From Sphingobium sp. SYK-6 (GTDB lineage Bacteria > Pseudomonadota > Alphaproteobacteria > Sphingomonadales > Sphingomonadaceae): a stretch of 64,000 nucleotides of DNA. Within the stretch, counting starts at the first letter, position 1. Each line of letters begins with the position of its first letter. Positions 33,784 through 45,717 of the stretch are shown here, one piece after another. Under the pieces are notes generated by a model. The model was not told where the DNA came from. It made no database searches and worked only from the letters and a program-made list of their open reading frames with translations. The DNA is taken from assembly GCF_000283515.1 (NCBI RefSeq), contig NC_015976.1, forward strand, positions 2,822,501 to 2,886,500. Reading direction: 5' to 3'. The position numbers were made by a program, and so were the translations under genes.

Positions 33784-34026
33784 ATGGATGAGGCAATGGA
33801 GGTTTTGCGCGCTGCGGTGAGCCGCAGCGGCGCAGGAAAACAGACTGGCGCCGATGTGCGGCTCGCCCTCAAGGCCCTTCGGTTCGTTGGCATTCCAGCA
33901 GAAGCGATCCGTTATTTCTGGGACTCGTGTCAGTCAGACAATGAGATCGGGCGCTCCCAGAATATGAGTGCTGCTCTACGACGCATTGAGTTGCTGAGCG
34001 CTGCCGCGCGTCTGCGGCAGGACTAG
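33784..34026 (+). CDS. Small helical hypothetical protein (80 aa)
   Basis: The frame starts MDEAMEVLRAAVSRSGAGKQ and continues with ADVRLALKALRFVGIPAEAI. It looks all-helical and soluble. It lies 20 bases after the small acidic gene and may share its LexA-controlled transcript. No ribosome binding site stands out. The stop overlaps the end of the convergent frameshifted gene by four bases. Confidence 0.5.
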   Translation: MDEAMEVLRAAVSRSGAGKQTGADVRLALKALRFVGIPAEAIRYFWDSCQSDNEIGRSQNMSAALRRIELLSAAARLRQD

Positions 34027-34384
34027 TCTGGAGGGCCTGAGATCTCGGCCAGTCCGGCGAACCATGGTGCATAAGGGGTGCTGCGGACCATGTGGCGATT
34101 ATAGTCAGGCGCGCCATCGTCCCACCAGACCGGTCCCCGTTCGCCCGGTGCGCGCTTCAGCCGGTCGACCTCCGTTCGCGCAGTCGCCCGGCCAGCCTCG
34201 TCATTCGACCGACTGGCCTGTGCAACCGCGCGGCGGGCCCTCATGAGGGCGCGAACCAGCGCATCTTTTTCCGTAGTCGGCAGGGCAGGATTTGCCAGGC
34301 GCCACAGCCGGCCACGGACGACGAAATAATCTCCGTCAGGCGTGACCGGACGGCCCGATCTTGGGGGCTCGTTTGCTCAGGCAT
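34023..34384 (-). pseudogene. Conserved hypothetical protein, frameshifted at a C tract
   Basis: The ATG at 34382-34384 opens MPEQTSP, and the body of the protein follows in the next frame: RSGRPVTPDGDYFVVRGRLW, RLANPALPTTEKDALVRALM, RARRAVAQAS and GPVWWDDGAPDYNRHMV. The shift lies in the five-C tract at 34363-34367 (five G on the + strand). One more C would restore a protein of about 120 residues. I recognise the VVRGRLWRLANPAL block as a conserved small-protein family without known function. Confidence 0.55.
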
Positions 34385-34405
34385 GGCAGGAGCGATCCAG
34401 CATTC

Positions 34406-35221
34406 TCACCGTCTCGTGAGCCGCCAGGCTCCGGAAATCTGTTCGAGCACCGAGGTGATCAATTCACGACGCTCCGGATCCCGGGTGATTTCAAGCATGG
34501 CACTGAGGCTCTTGCGGGCGGGATCGATGTGTCCTGCCGTGAGCTGCAGTCGTGCAAGTGACCACCAGCCGTCCGGATTGCTCGGGGCAACCAGTGTCAT
34601 GCGTTGGTAGATTGTCATGGCCCGGCCCGGATCGTTCGCGCTTTCGGCTCGCATGGCCTGGTTCATCAGGAGGCGGACCAGCGTGTTGCGGTTGCTCATG
34701 GGGCCGGATTGTTTCGCAGATACCGCGACACCTGCGGCTGCGGCCCTGCCGAGGAGCGCGAGGAGCTGTTCCGGTCGGACAATCGCGCCGCCGTTGAATG
34801 GATCGATCACCACCGCATCATCTCCGCCGAGGCGGACCAGAACATGACCCGGTGTATCGAGAGGGTCGGCGGTCCATCCGACCCGCCGCGCTGCCGCGAC
34901 ATAGAGGATAGAGAGGCTCACCGGCAGACCCTGACGTCTGTCGAGCACGCGGATCAGATCACCATTGAGCGGCGCATCATAGCTCTCCACGTCGCCTTTG
35001 AACCCGAACTCCTCGTGAAGCACCTTTGCCAGAACGGCTGCCTGGTCCGCCGGACGTGTCGCGTCAACGCCGTCGTCCGCAAGACGGCTCGAAATATCCT
35101 GGAGCAGACTGGCATAAAGCTCAAGGTCCGTGCCCGGATGATCGAGCTCACTGAGGGCCAAAGCTGCCAGATCGAGGGTGATTTGCTCGTCATCGAGCAG
35201 GCCGATAGTCGCAATGGTCAT
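34406..35221 (-). CDS. SirB1/transglutaminase-like protein with TPR-like C-terminus
   Basis: 271 residues. The N-terminal part has the SirB1 pattern (DQAAVLAKVLHEEFGFKGDV, then RVLDRRQGLPVSLSILYVAA, DTPGHVLVRL and VVIDPFNGG), a transglutaminase-like fold whose usual Cys is replaced, so an enzyme activity is doubtful. The C-terminal 80 residues form TPR-like helices (PSNPDGWWSLARLQLTAGHI, DPARKSLSAMLEI). The ATG at 35221 is the first Met of the conserved region. Confidence 0.8.
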   Translation of the reverse strand: MTIATIGLLDDEQITLDLAALALSELDHPGTDLELYASLLQDISSRLADDGVDATRPADQAAVLAKVLHEEFGFKGDVESYDAPLNGDLIRVLDRRQGLPVSLSILYVAAARRVGWTADPLDTPGHVLVRLGGDDAVVIDPFNGGAIVRPEQLLALLGRAAAAGVAVSAKQSGPMSNRNTLVRLLMNQAMRAESANDPGRAMTIYQRMTLVAPSNPDGWWSLARLQLTAGHIDPARKSLSAMLEITRDPERRELITSVLEQISGAWRLTRR

Positions 35222-35368
35222 TAGCCTTATGTCGGCGGCGGGTGACTTCGCTTCAAGGCGTATGCGCAAGCCGTCGCGATCCGAGGATTTCGACAGACTG
35301 ACAATTTAGATATGCGGCAGCTGCGTTTGGCAGTTGATGCCCGATCAGCTCGGCGTCAGAAGCGACCG

Positions 35369-36277
35369 ATGAAATTCCTCCTCGCGCTTCCCCTCGCCTG
35401 CCTTGTTGGCCTCTCCGCCTGCGCGACGCCAGCGGCACCGCCATCTCGCGCCGAAACACGCGCCGACCGTCCGCTCAAGCTTGTGAGCTGGAACATGGAA
35501 TTTCTGGCCGAAAAGGATGGCGTCGGTTGCGAGCCACGTGTCGAGAGTGATTACGCCGCTATGCGCAGGATCGTCGATGGTCTCGATGCGGACGTCATCG
35601 CTTTCCAGGAAGTCGAGACCGAGGCGGCAGCGGCCCGCGTGTTCGATCCTGCGCGCTACACCATCGTCATAGAGGCGCGAAAGGGCTCGCCTGGCGGCAC
35701 CTGTGGCGGGCAGTTCAAAGAGCAGGCCGTCATTCGTCAGGCCGTGGGATTTGCCATTCGCAAGGGCCTTGCCTTTGAGCGTCATCCTGATGTGACATCG
35801 TTGATGCTCGGCAATGAGCAGCTTCGCTCGGGCGTGGACCTGACATTGAGGCCGGCCGGCCGCAAGCCGCTGCGCCTTCTCTCGGTTCACCTCAAGTCGG
35901 GCTGCTTCACCGGGCAGGATGCGAAAGCTTGTCCTGTCCTGCTCGACCAGATTCCGAAGCTTGAAGCCTGGATCGACGAGGCCGCGAGAGGTCCTCTCCC
36001 GTTCGTGATCCTGGGCGACTGGAACCGACGCCTTGGCTTGCCTGATGACCGGGTCTGGGCAGAGATAGACGATGGTGAACCAGCAAATGCGGATCTCAGG
36101 CTCGCCGACGCCGGCACGCCGCCGACCTGCGATCCCCGCTATGACAGCTTCATCGATCATATCGTGCTGGATCGCCGTGCCGCGGGCCGTATGATCGCGT
36201 TCGGGGAGACCCGCTATGCTCCAGGCGAGAAGCATTATTCAGATCATTGCCCGGTCTCGGTGACACTGAGCGAGTGA
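35369..36277 (+). CDS. Exported endonuclease/exonuclease/phosphatase family lipoprotein
   Basis: 302 residues. The N-terminus is a lipoprotein signal (ALPLACLVGLSAC, Cys acylated). The mature part has the EEP fold: LKLVSWNMEFL, IAFQEVETEAA (metal Glu), LLSVHLKSGC, ILGDWNRRL (Asp-x-Asn) and HYSDHCPVSVTL (catalytic His). It probably hydrolyses phosphodiesters of nucleic acid or lipid at the envelope. The ATG at 35369 is placed just before the signal. Confidence 0.85.
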   Translation: MKFLLALPLACLVGLSACATPAAPPSRAETRADRPLKLVSWNMEFLAEKDGVGCEPRVESDYAAMRRIVDGLDADVIAFQEVETEAAAARVFDPARYTIVIEARKGSPGGTCGGQFKEQAVIRQAVGFAIRKGLAFERHPDVTSLMLGNEQLRSGVDLTLRPAGRKPLRLLSVHLKSGCFTGQDAKACPVLLDQIPKLEAWIDEAARGPLPFVILGDWNRRLGLPDDRVWAEIDDGEPANADLRLADAGTPPTCDPRYDSFIDHIVLDRRAAGRMIAFGETRYAPGEKHYSDHCPVSVTLSE

Positions 36278-36339
36278 CCAGCTGATCCCGATACTCAGCG
36301 CGTCAGCGTGCGCCGCTCCGGCCGGGCTGATGCTGCGCG

Positions 36340-36834
36340 TCAGATTTGCTCGACGATGAATGTGTTCCTGGGCGGCGTGATCAGCAGTTCCTCATTGGAA
36401 AGGGTCCGATCCAGCCAGTGCATGACCTGTCGCGGAAAGAGGATCGCGCCGTGTCGATCCTGGAAAGGCGCGACCTCAATATTAGCCGCAACCGTCACGA
36501 TCCGGAAGAAGGGGAGATCGGAGTCCGTCCCCATGGGCGGCTCCCAGACCCCGGCCAGATAGAAATGCTGGCCACTGTCGAGCATCACCCGGTAGCGCTT
36601 CCTGCCGACCTTCATGTGGAATTCGGAAGCCGGCATCAGACAGCGATGGCTGGGAAATGTCTGTCCCTCGGATCGAACGAAACGATAGTTCACCCCGTCG
36701 CTGAACCGGGGATTGGAACCCCAGCGCGCTTCGATCATCTCAAGCTCATCGACATCTTCCGGATTGCGCCGGATGATCGGTCGCGTCGCGCCCAGAGGCG
36801 CGTCGGAGTCGAAGGGTGTTGCAGTGACGCTCAT
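36340..36834 (-). CDS. SRAP (YedK/HMCES)-like protein lacking the N-terminal catalytic Cys
   Basis: 164 residues related to SOS response-associated peptidases that crosslink abasic sites in single-stranded DNA. The conserved core is present (MIEARWGSNPRFSDGVNYRF, HRCLMPASEFHMKVG with the Glu, FYLAGVWEP, and QDRHGAILFP with the His). The N-terminal 35-40 residues with the essential Cys2 are missing, since the protein starts MSVTATPF. The LexA box ends six bases upstream of the ATG. It may be a truncated, inactive or regulatory form. It is divergent from a complete SRAP gene. Confidence 0.75.
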   Translation of the reverse strand: MSVTATPFDSDAPLGATRPIIRRNPEDVDELEMIEARWGSNPRFSDGVNYRFVRSEGQTFPSHRCLMPASEFHMKVGRKRYRVMLDSGQHFYLAGVWEPPMGTDSDLPFFRIVTVAANIEVAPFQDRHGAILFPRQVMHWLDRTLSNEELLITPPRNTFIVEQI

Positions 36835-36839
36835 GACTG

Positions 36840-36854
36840 GAACATACAGGGAAC
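36840..36854. promoter_or_regulatory. LexA box (GAACATACAGGGAAC)
   Basis: GAAC-N7-GAAC, the reverse of the alphaproteobacterial SOS box. It lies between the two divergent SRAP-like genes, so one site could induce both on DNA damage. Confidence 0.75.
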
Positions 36855-36881
36855 AAGAACGATGAACAAGGGCCCCGGACG

Positions 36882-37529
36882 ATGTGCAATGATTATCGCC
36901 TGCTTCTCGACATCGCCACGATCGCCGATGACTTTGAAGGACTGAAGATCAGGATCAGGATGCCGGAAGGCGCGCCAAACGTGCAGGCGCGTCAGGACAT
37001 CAGGATGACCGATATGGCTCCGATCGTGCGGACGCCCGCCGATGGGCAGCGCGGCGCCGGGGAGCTGGTGAACCGACGATGGGGTTGGCCGGGCAAGTCG
37101 GGGCCGGTCTATAATTTCCGGACTGAGGGCTTTGGCGGCCGACCTCCCGATCTCAGCGTCCAGCGCTGCCTTATCCTCGCCGACGGCTTCTACGAATTTA
37201 CGGATCCCGAAGTCCCGCGCCCGAAGGACAAACGCCTCGACAAATGGCTGTTCACGATGAGGGACCATGACTGGTTCTGTATCGCCGGGATCTGGCGGGA
37301 TAGTCCCGTCGGCGAATGCTTCTCGATGCTAACGATGGACGCTGGCGAGGAGATCGCACCCTATCATAACCGGCAGATCATTCCGCTGACGCGCGACCAG
37401 TGGGCGGACTGGCTCAATCCCGAAGTGCCGGCGCAGGACGTGCTGCGTTATTTGCCGGCTGGAAGCCTGCCAGTCGAGCGCGTCTACCCGCCACCCGGCC
37501 TGCTCGCCCAGGCAACGCTTTCACTCTGA
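36882..37529 (+). CDS. SRAP/YedK-family abasic-site processing protein
   Basis: 215 residues. The protein begins Met-Cys (MCNDYRLLLDIATIADDF), keeping Cys2 that forms the thiazolidine crosslink with abasic sites. Other family parts are LVNRRWGWPGKSGPVYNFRT (Asn), RCLILADGFYEFT (Glu), FCIAGIWRDSPVGECFSML and APYHNRQIIPLT (His). It protects abasic sites in single-stranded DNA during replication. The LexA box is 28 bases upstream, and the SOS mutasome operon follows. Confidence 0.88.
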   Translation: MCNDYRLLLDIATIADDFEGLKIRIRMPEGAPNVQARQDIRMTDMAPIVRTPADGQRGAGELVNRRWGWPGKSGPVYNFRTEGFGGRPPDLSVQRCLILADGFYEFTDPEVPRPKDKRLDKWLFTMRDHDWFCIAGIWRDSPVGECFSMLTMDAGEEIAPYHNRQIIPLTRDQWADWLNPEVPAQDVLRYLPAGSLPVERVYPPPGLLAQATLSL

Positions 37530-37562
37530 CGCAGCCGCCTTGACGGAACCTTCACATGAGTA

Positions 37563-37577
37563 GAACATAATGGGAAC
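37563..37577. promoter_or_regulatory. LexA box (GAACATAATGGGAAC)
   Basis: GAAC-N7-GAAC, 21 bases before the imuA start. It fits the known LexA control of imuA-imuB-dnaE2 in alphaproteobacteria. Confidence 0.85.
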
Positions 37578-37597
37578 ATCTGAGTCGATGTCTCACT

Positions 37598-38377
37598 ATG
37601 ACAGAACCAAACATCTCTCCCGATCGCCTTCGGGCCGATCAACTGTCGGCGCTTCGCGCCGAGCTCATGCACGCGCAAAGCGTGCGCGGCCCCGTGCTGC
37701 CATTTGGCGTGCCTGCGCTCGATGATCGGCTCGTCGATCATGGCCTGTCGGGCGCTGGTCTGCATGAAATGGCGCCCCGGTCCGCCGAGCTGACCGACGA
37801 TGCAGCGACCAGCCTGTTCATCGCCGGGATTGCCGCGCGCTTCGCGGCGAAGCCTGGAGCCAATGTGCTCTGGGCCCTCTCGACGTTTGATCTTTATGCG
37901 CCTGCGCTCGAACATGTCGGCCTCGGTCCGGATAAGCTTCTCTATGCCCAGGGACGCCGTGACAGCGAGGTTCTTGCGCTTGCCGAGGATGGTCTGCGCG
38001 ACGGATCGCTGGCCTGCGTGGTCGCGGAGGTGAAGGGTGCCGACCAGGTGGCGACTCGCCGTCTGCAACTGGCTGCATCCGATGGCGGCACGCCGATCCT
38101 GCTCTATCGCCGCCACCGCGCGCGCGATCGGTGCCCGCTGGCGCAACCTTCGTCGGCCATGACCCGCTGGCTGATCGGCTCCGCCCCGTCCGGCCCCCTG
38201 CCCCATGCCGGCGTCGGCCGCGCGCGATGGTCGGTCGAGCTGGTTCGCCAGCGGGGCGGCAATCCCTTCCAGCTTGAGATCGAGGCCTGCGATGATCAGG
38301 GTCGCCTCGCTCTTCCTGCCGCAGCTCCCCATCGAGCGCCTGCGCAGGATGGAGCGGCCATCAGCGCTGCTGCCTGA
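37598..38377 (+). CDS. imuA: ImuA, RecA-like SOS mutagenesis protein
   Basis: 259 residues, RecA/SulA-like: VLPFGVPALDDRLVDHGLSG, LHEMAPRS, and a central ATPase-like core (AKPGANVLWALSTFDLYAPA, HVGLGPDKLLYAQGRRDSEV). ImuA supports translesion synthesis with ImuB and DnaE2. The Walker motif is degenerate, as is usual for the family. The C-terminal end overlaps the imuB start by 86 bases in another frame. A LexA box lies just upstream. Confidence 0.9.
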   Translation: MTEPNISPDRLRADQLSALRAELMHAQSVRGPVLPFGVPALDDRLVDHGLSGAGLHEMAPRSAELTDDAATSLFIAGIAARFAAKPGANVLWALSTFDLYAPALEHVGLGPDKLLYAQGRRDSEVLALAEDGLRDGSLACVVAEVKGADQVATRRLQLAASDGGTPILLYRRHRARDRCPLAQPSSAMTRWLIGSAPSGPLPHAGVGRARWSVELVRQRGGNPFQLEIEACDDQGRLALPAAAPHRAPAQDGAAISAAA

Positions 38378-40108
38378 GCCGTTTCCGCAGTCCGCTCAGA
38401 CGCCTCTGCCGCCCATCGATGATGAGCCAGGCGCCTGCTCGGTTCCGCGCGGCGGAGGCTGGAGGCCCGGTGCGCGCTGGGCACGCGACGGCGCGCTGGG
38501 TCGCCGCCCCTCGCAGGCCGAACCGGATGCCATGCCGGGTCATCAGCGGCCCACCATGCGCGAGATGGGACGCCGCAGCGAAGCAGCGGACAATCCATAC
38601 AAGGCCATGCGGCCTGACGATGGCAGCACGGGCGGCGGCCAGGTCCTGCCAACGACGATGACAAATCCATGGGCCAGGCCGCTCATCCTGATCGAGCGGA
38701 TCGGGCAAAAGGAAGTGATCAGTGCGGCCTGCCCGATCGCAATCGATCTGGGCCTGCGCCCCGGTATGCCGGCGGCGCAGGCCCGGGCACAGGTCACCGG
38801 CCTGGAAGTACGCGACGCAGAGCCGGATGCCGATCGGGCCTTTCTCGATCGCCTGGCGTTTCATGCGGTCGGGCATTGGACGCCGACCGCAAGTGTAGCC
38901 GGTCCCGACAGCCTTTGGCTCGACCTGACGGGCACGACGCATCTGTTCGGCGGCGAGGCGCGCTTCTGCCAGCGGCTGCTCAATTTTCTGCGCAGGCTGG
39001 GCTTCACGGGCGGGATCGCAATCGCAGGAACGCCCGGCGCGGCCCATGCGCTCGCCCGGTTCAGCGGGCGCGCGACAACGATCCTCCAGTCCGGCCAGGA
39101 AACGCAGGCGCTTGCCGACCTTCCCGTTGCTGCTCTGCGACTGTCTCCGGCCGCCCTGGTCTCGGCGGCGCGCTTTGGTCTGGAGCGTGTCGGCGATTTC
39201 TATCCGATGCCGCGCGGCCCGCTCGCTCGTCGCTTTGGTCTCGAAACGGTCCAGCGTCTGGATCAGGCGCGAGGCCTCTCGCCTGAGCCGATCGCTTCAG
39301 TCGTGCCGTTCGAGGAGCCCTCGGTCGAACGGCGACTGCTCGAGCCGATCGGAACAGCCGAAGCCATTACGCAGGTCATCGGCGATCTGGTCGACGATCT
39401 GGTTGAACTGCTGCAGGTGCGCGGCCTCGGCCTGCGCACTCTGGTGCTCTCCTGCACAAGGGTCGATAGCAACGAACAGCGCATCGGCCTCGGCACAGCA
39501 CGAGCAACCCGCGATGCCAGGCATCTGAAACGCATGCTGGGCCTGCAGATCGAGCGGATCGAGCCAGGCCTCGGTATCGAGGCGATGCGGTTGCGCACCC
39601 CGCGCGTCGAGGATCTTCAACCCGAAGCGCTAGGGGGCCCGCTCGGCGGCGAGACCGCCGCGCCGGACATCGCTCAGCTGGTGGACCAGCTTTCGGGCCG
39701 CGTTGGTGAGGAAGCGCTGTTTCGCGCGAGGGGCATCGAAAGCGACGTTCCGGAGCGCGCGGTCGGTCGCGCGCCGCCCCTGTCGACACCAACGGGATGG
39801 GCCCCCTGGCGCCGACCGGTCCGCCTTCTGGCGCGGCCGGAGCCCTTGGGCCAGGTCATCGCCTTGCTGCCCGATCATCCGCCACGGCGTTTCATCTGGC
39901 GCCGCCAGCTCTACACGGTCGTTGCTGGCGATGGTCCGGAACGCGTCCATGGCGAGTGGTGGCAGCGGCCCGGGGAGCTCTGGGCCGTGCGGGACTATTT
40001 CGCGGTCGAGACGCACGGTGGCGCGCGCTTCTGGATCTTCCGGCGCGGCGATGGCGTCGAAGCGCCCACGGGCGATCTCAGCTGGTACATGCACGGGGCG
40101 TTCGGCTG

Positions 40109-40109
<1 letters not shown>
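38292..40109 (+). CDS. imuB: ImuB, Y-family polymerase-like protein
   Basis: 605 residues starting [20 protein letters not shown]. ImuB is a non-catalytic Y-family homologue that bridges DnaE2 and the beta clamp. Visible parts are [40 protein letters not shown] and the little-finger region ([20 protein letters not shown] onward). The N-terminal region has a longer, low-complexity insert (about residues 35-110) compared with other members. The start lies inside imuA, and the stop shares a base with the dnaE2 start. Confidence 0.9.
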
Positions 40110-43369
<3,260 letters not shown>

Positions 43370-43516
43370 ACGCGCAATCCTGATCCGCCAGAGCTGCGTC
43401 GCTGCCCCTCTGGTCTGACGTCGCATTCCCCGCGACCGGGACAGCAACTGTCAGGCTTTGCCGCCACGGGGTCAAAGTATTGCTTTGTTGGCGAACACAG
43501 ATATTCCTGCTTCAGA

Positions 43517-43769
43517 CTAGACCGGCTTTGGCAAGAGCAAGAGGTGCTTGTCCAGGGTCACCGGATAATCGTGCAACCGCACGCCGGTCGCATTGTAAAT
43601 GGCGTGGGCGATCGCCGCTCCCACACTGCAAATTCCTGATTCTCCGACGCCCTTCGCCTTCATCGGAGTGGACCAGGGGTCGGTGGGATCAAGGAAGATG
43701 ACGTCCTGGTGCGGGATATCGGCATGGACACGTACTTCGTACCCAGCGAGGTCATAATTGACGAAGAAG
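43517..43769 (-). pseudogene. C-terminal remnant of a xanthine/aldehyde dehydrogenase molybdopterin subunit
   Basis: Read on the minus strand, 84 codons match the C-terminal end of molybdopterin-binding subunits: VNYDLAGYEVRVHADIPHQD, STPMKAKGVGESGICSVGAA (with the GVGE motif), IAHAIYNATGVRLHDYPVTL, ending at a TAG. Everything before it is gone and an unrelated TetR fragment abuts at about 43770. The 147 bases between dnaE2 and this remnant contain nothing recognised. Confidence 0.75.
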
Positions 43770-43789
43770 CCTTTAGCATATCCGGATCG

Positions 43790-44090
43790 GTGTCTGCCGA
43801 CGCGGCACGGAACTCAATCGCTTCCGGGGCGTCGCGACAGAGCGGCGCCGGTTGTGAAGCGCCGCGGATCGGCGCCTCCTCGCACGCAGACCGCAGAAAG
43901 GCATGGACGAGCGTGCGCACCCCGGACCCTCGGGGGGCTTGCTTCTGTCCCCCAGCATGCCGCGCAGCAGATCGGACGTGCAGCGCCTCTCGTCGCTCTG
44001 GAGGCGGAAGAGGATCGACGCCTTGTTGCGGAAATATTGGCAGAGCGACCCGGGGGCCGTGGTGAATGGCTTCGCGCCTTCGGTCGTCAA
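43790..44090 (-). pseudogene. Decayed TetR-family regulator
   Basis: Pieces of a TetR protein are split over two minus-strand frames: YFRNKASILFRLQSDERRCT, SDLLRGMLGDRSKPP (first frame), then RTLVHAFLRSACEEAPIRGA and RDAPEAIEFRAASADTD (second frame). The HTH before YFRNK is mostly lost and the end is cut at the dehydrogenase remnant. Together with 43517-43769, this marks a deletion junction. Confidence 0.6.
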
Positions 44091-44162
44091 AACCTGAACA
44101 GCAACATGACTTCGCGCCTGTCACTTACCGTTGGTTAAGCTGCTCCCCCGCATTATAGGGCT

Positions 44163-44642
44163 ATGTCCAGGCTCTCAACGCCCATCATCATCGGTACGGC
44201 GGCGGTCATCGGACTGGGCGCTGGAGCGCTCTGGTCAAACGTCGAAGGCCGTCAGGCGCAAGCGCAACCTGCAGCAACAATGGTGTCGATCGCACCACGC
44301 GTCTTCAGCCTCTGCCATACGGGTGGGGGCACCAATTGCGTGGTCGATGGCGACACCATCTGGGTGGATGCTGTCAAAATCCGCATCGCGGACATTGACG
44401 CGCCTGAAACCCATCCACCGCGTTGCGATCAGGAAGCCGAGCTTGGCCGACGCGCAACGGGACGGCTGCTCCAGCTTGTGAACGCCGGGCCCTTTGAGAT
44501 GCGCGCCCTGAATGGCCGCGATGCGGATCTCTATGGCCGAAAGCTCAGGGTCTTCCTGCGGAACGGCCAATCCCTTGGCGATCAGCTGGTTCGCGAAGGG
44601 CTTGCCCGGGCCTGGTCCGGGCGCCGGGAACCCTGGTGCTGA
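44163..44642 (+). CDS. Thermonuclease (SNase-like) family protein
   Basis: 159 residues with an N-terminal membrane or signal segment (IIIGTAAVIGLGAGALW) and an SNase-like OB fold: CVVDGDTIWVDAVKIRIADI, DAPETHPPRCDQEAELGRRA, RKLRVFLRNGQSLGDQLVRE and GLARAW. DGDT and DAPE supply the Ca-binding Asp residues, and the Arg/Glu catalytic positions are partly recognisable. It is probably periplasmic and may degrade foreign DNA or RNA. It is about 30 bases upstream of the next reading frame on the same strand. Confidence 0.82.
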   Translation: MSRLSTPIIIGTAAVIGLGAGALWSNVEGRQAQAQPAATMVSIAPRVFSLCHTGGGTNCVVDGDTIWVDAVKIRIADIDAPETHPPRCDQEAELGRRATGRLLQLVNAGPFEMRALNGRDADLYGRKLRVFLRNGQSLGDQLVREGLARAWSGRREPWC

Positions 44643-44679
44643 CCCTTCGATGGCTGTCTGGCCAGGAAGGACCGGTCGT

Positions 44680-44864
44680 GTGATTGCTGCTTTCGAACTT
44701 CGGGCTTGCGCCCATGCGGTGTTACAGGATCAGGGTCCTAATGCGCTGACCTTCGTGACCAAACGCATCGGCCCGCTGGCCATTAAAGGGATGTCGAGGG
44801 CGTAGAGACATGGAAGCAAATCGCGCACCGGTTGGAGCAGCCCATGGGAACCCCGCTTCGCTGA
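44680..44864 (+). pseudogene. DUF6961-like small protein, frameshifted at a G tract
   Basis: A GTG start after AGGAAGG opens MIAAFELRACAHAVLQDQGP, NALTFVTKRIGPLAIKG. The next frame then continues DVEGVETWKQIAHRLEQPMG. This matches the small sphingomonad DUF6961-type layout (helix, ERIGxLAxxGD, W..I). One missing G at 44788-44790 explains the split. The region from 44865 to the hxsA end (45037) holds no gene. Confidence 0.5.
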
Positions 44865-45036
44865 GCTGAAGCGTCGCCCTGAATCAGGGCTGCCTGCCAC
44901 AGCCAGCCAGGTCATCATTCTGTCGCTGTCGCTCATCTTCTCTCCATCAAAGACGGCTCAGCCAGTTGATCACGGTTGCAGACCGCTTAGGAGAGCATAT
45001 CACCGTGAAACCATCTTTGCCGGCGCCGCGGCGATG

Positions 45037-45717
45037 TCAGTTGCTCGCGATGCGCAGAGCATCGAGCACCTGAGGCGTGATTGTACCGGTGACGGTCAAA
45101 CCATGACTTGTCTGAAATCTGCGCAAGGCGGCCCGCGTGGCAGGGCCGACATCACCATCGATAATGCCTCGATATTCGCCCTGGCCCATCAACCCGATCT
45201 GCACCCGTCGCACGATCGCCCTGAACCGATCCGCGCGCGCCTGGATCGCAGCGCCTGGGCCCAGTTGCGGCGGCGTAGCGCGGTCCGGCGCTGCCGAAGA
45301 TGGCATCTCCAGCAAAGAGCGCGGCCCCAGGGTTGACGTTGAAGAGGGAGCGGCAGTGTCCGCTGGCGGCGTTGGCGTGGAGGTTGGCGATGGCTCGCTC
45401 GGCCTGGGAGCGGGCGCCTGGTAAAAGGACCCGCCACTGTAGCCCCCCGTGCTCGATCTGTGACTGGTATGGCTCGTGTGACTATAATGACCGCCACTGC
45501 CGGAACGATGGCTACTATGGCTGCGGTGACTGCTGTGACTGCGATGGCTTCTGTGGTCGGCAAAAAACAGCGGATGATCCTGGGTGAATATCTGAAACAG
45601 CCTGGCACCCTCATCGGTCGGCGTTGAGGCGGCCTGGATCAGCTGGGCCTGGATCGTCTGGGGTTTGAAAAACCCGGCGGCCAACAGGCTCGAGACGAGA
45701 AACTTCTTAGGGATCAT
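45037..45717 (-). CDS. hxsA: His-Xaa-Ser repeat protein HxsA
   Basis: 226 residues. After an N-terminal export-type segment comes a run of His-X-Ser repeats (HRSHRSHSSHRSHSSHRS, then HYSHTSHTSHRS), the presumed site of modification by the two radical SAM proteins. A Pro/Ser/Thr-rich linker follows. The C-terminal 60 residues form a peptidoglycan-binding domain (IIDGDVGPATRAALRRFQTS). The ATG overlaps the hxsC stop (ATGA). The mature product probably sits at the cell wall. Confidence 0.92.
   Translation of the reverse strand: MIPKKFLVSSLLAAGFFKPQTIQAQLIQAASTPTDEGARLFQIFTQDHPLFFADHRSHRSHSSHRSHSSHRSGSGGHYSHTSHTSHRSSTGGYSGGSFYQAPAPRPSEPSPTSTPTPPADTAAPSSTSTLGPRSLLEMPSSAAPDRATPPQLGPGAAIQARADRFRAIVRRVQIGLMGQGEYRGIIDGDVGPATRAALRRFQTSHGLTVTGTITPQVLDALRIASN

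Noticed and set aside
44730-44936. A 68-residue minus-strand frame starting MSDSDRMMTW
   Set aside because: It has a ribosome-binding-like GGAGAG, but the + strand matches the DUF6961 pattern better, and spacing to its ATG is too short.
45440-45570. Short tandem repeats that could be read as a CRISPR or minisatellite
   Set aside because: They are the codons of the His-Xaa-Ser repeats of hxsA. Units are 9 bases, with no spacers.
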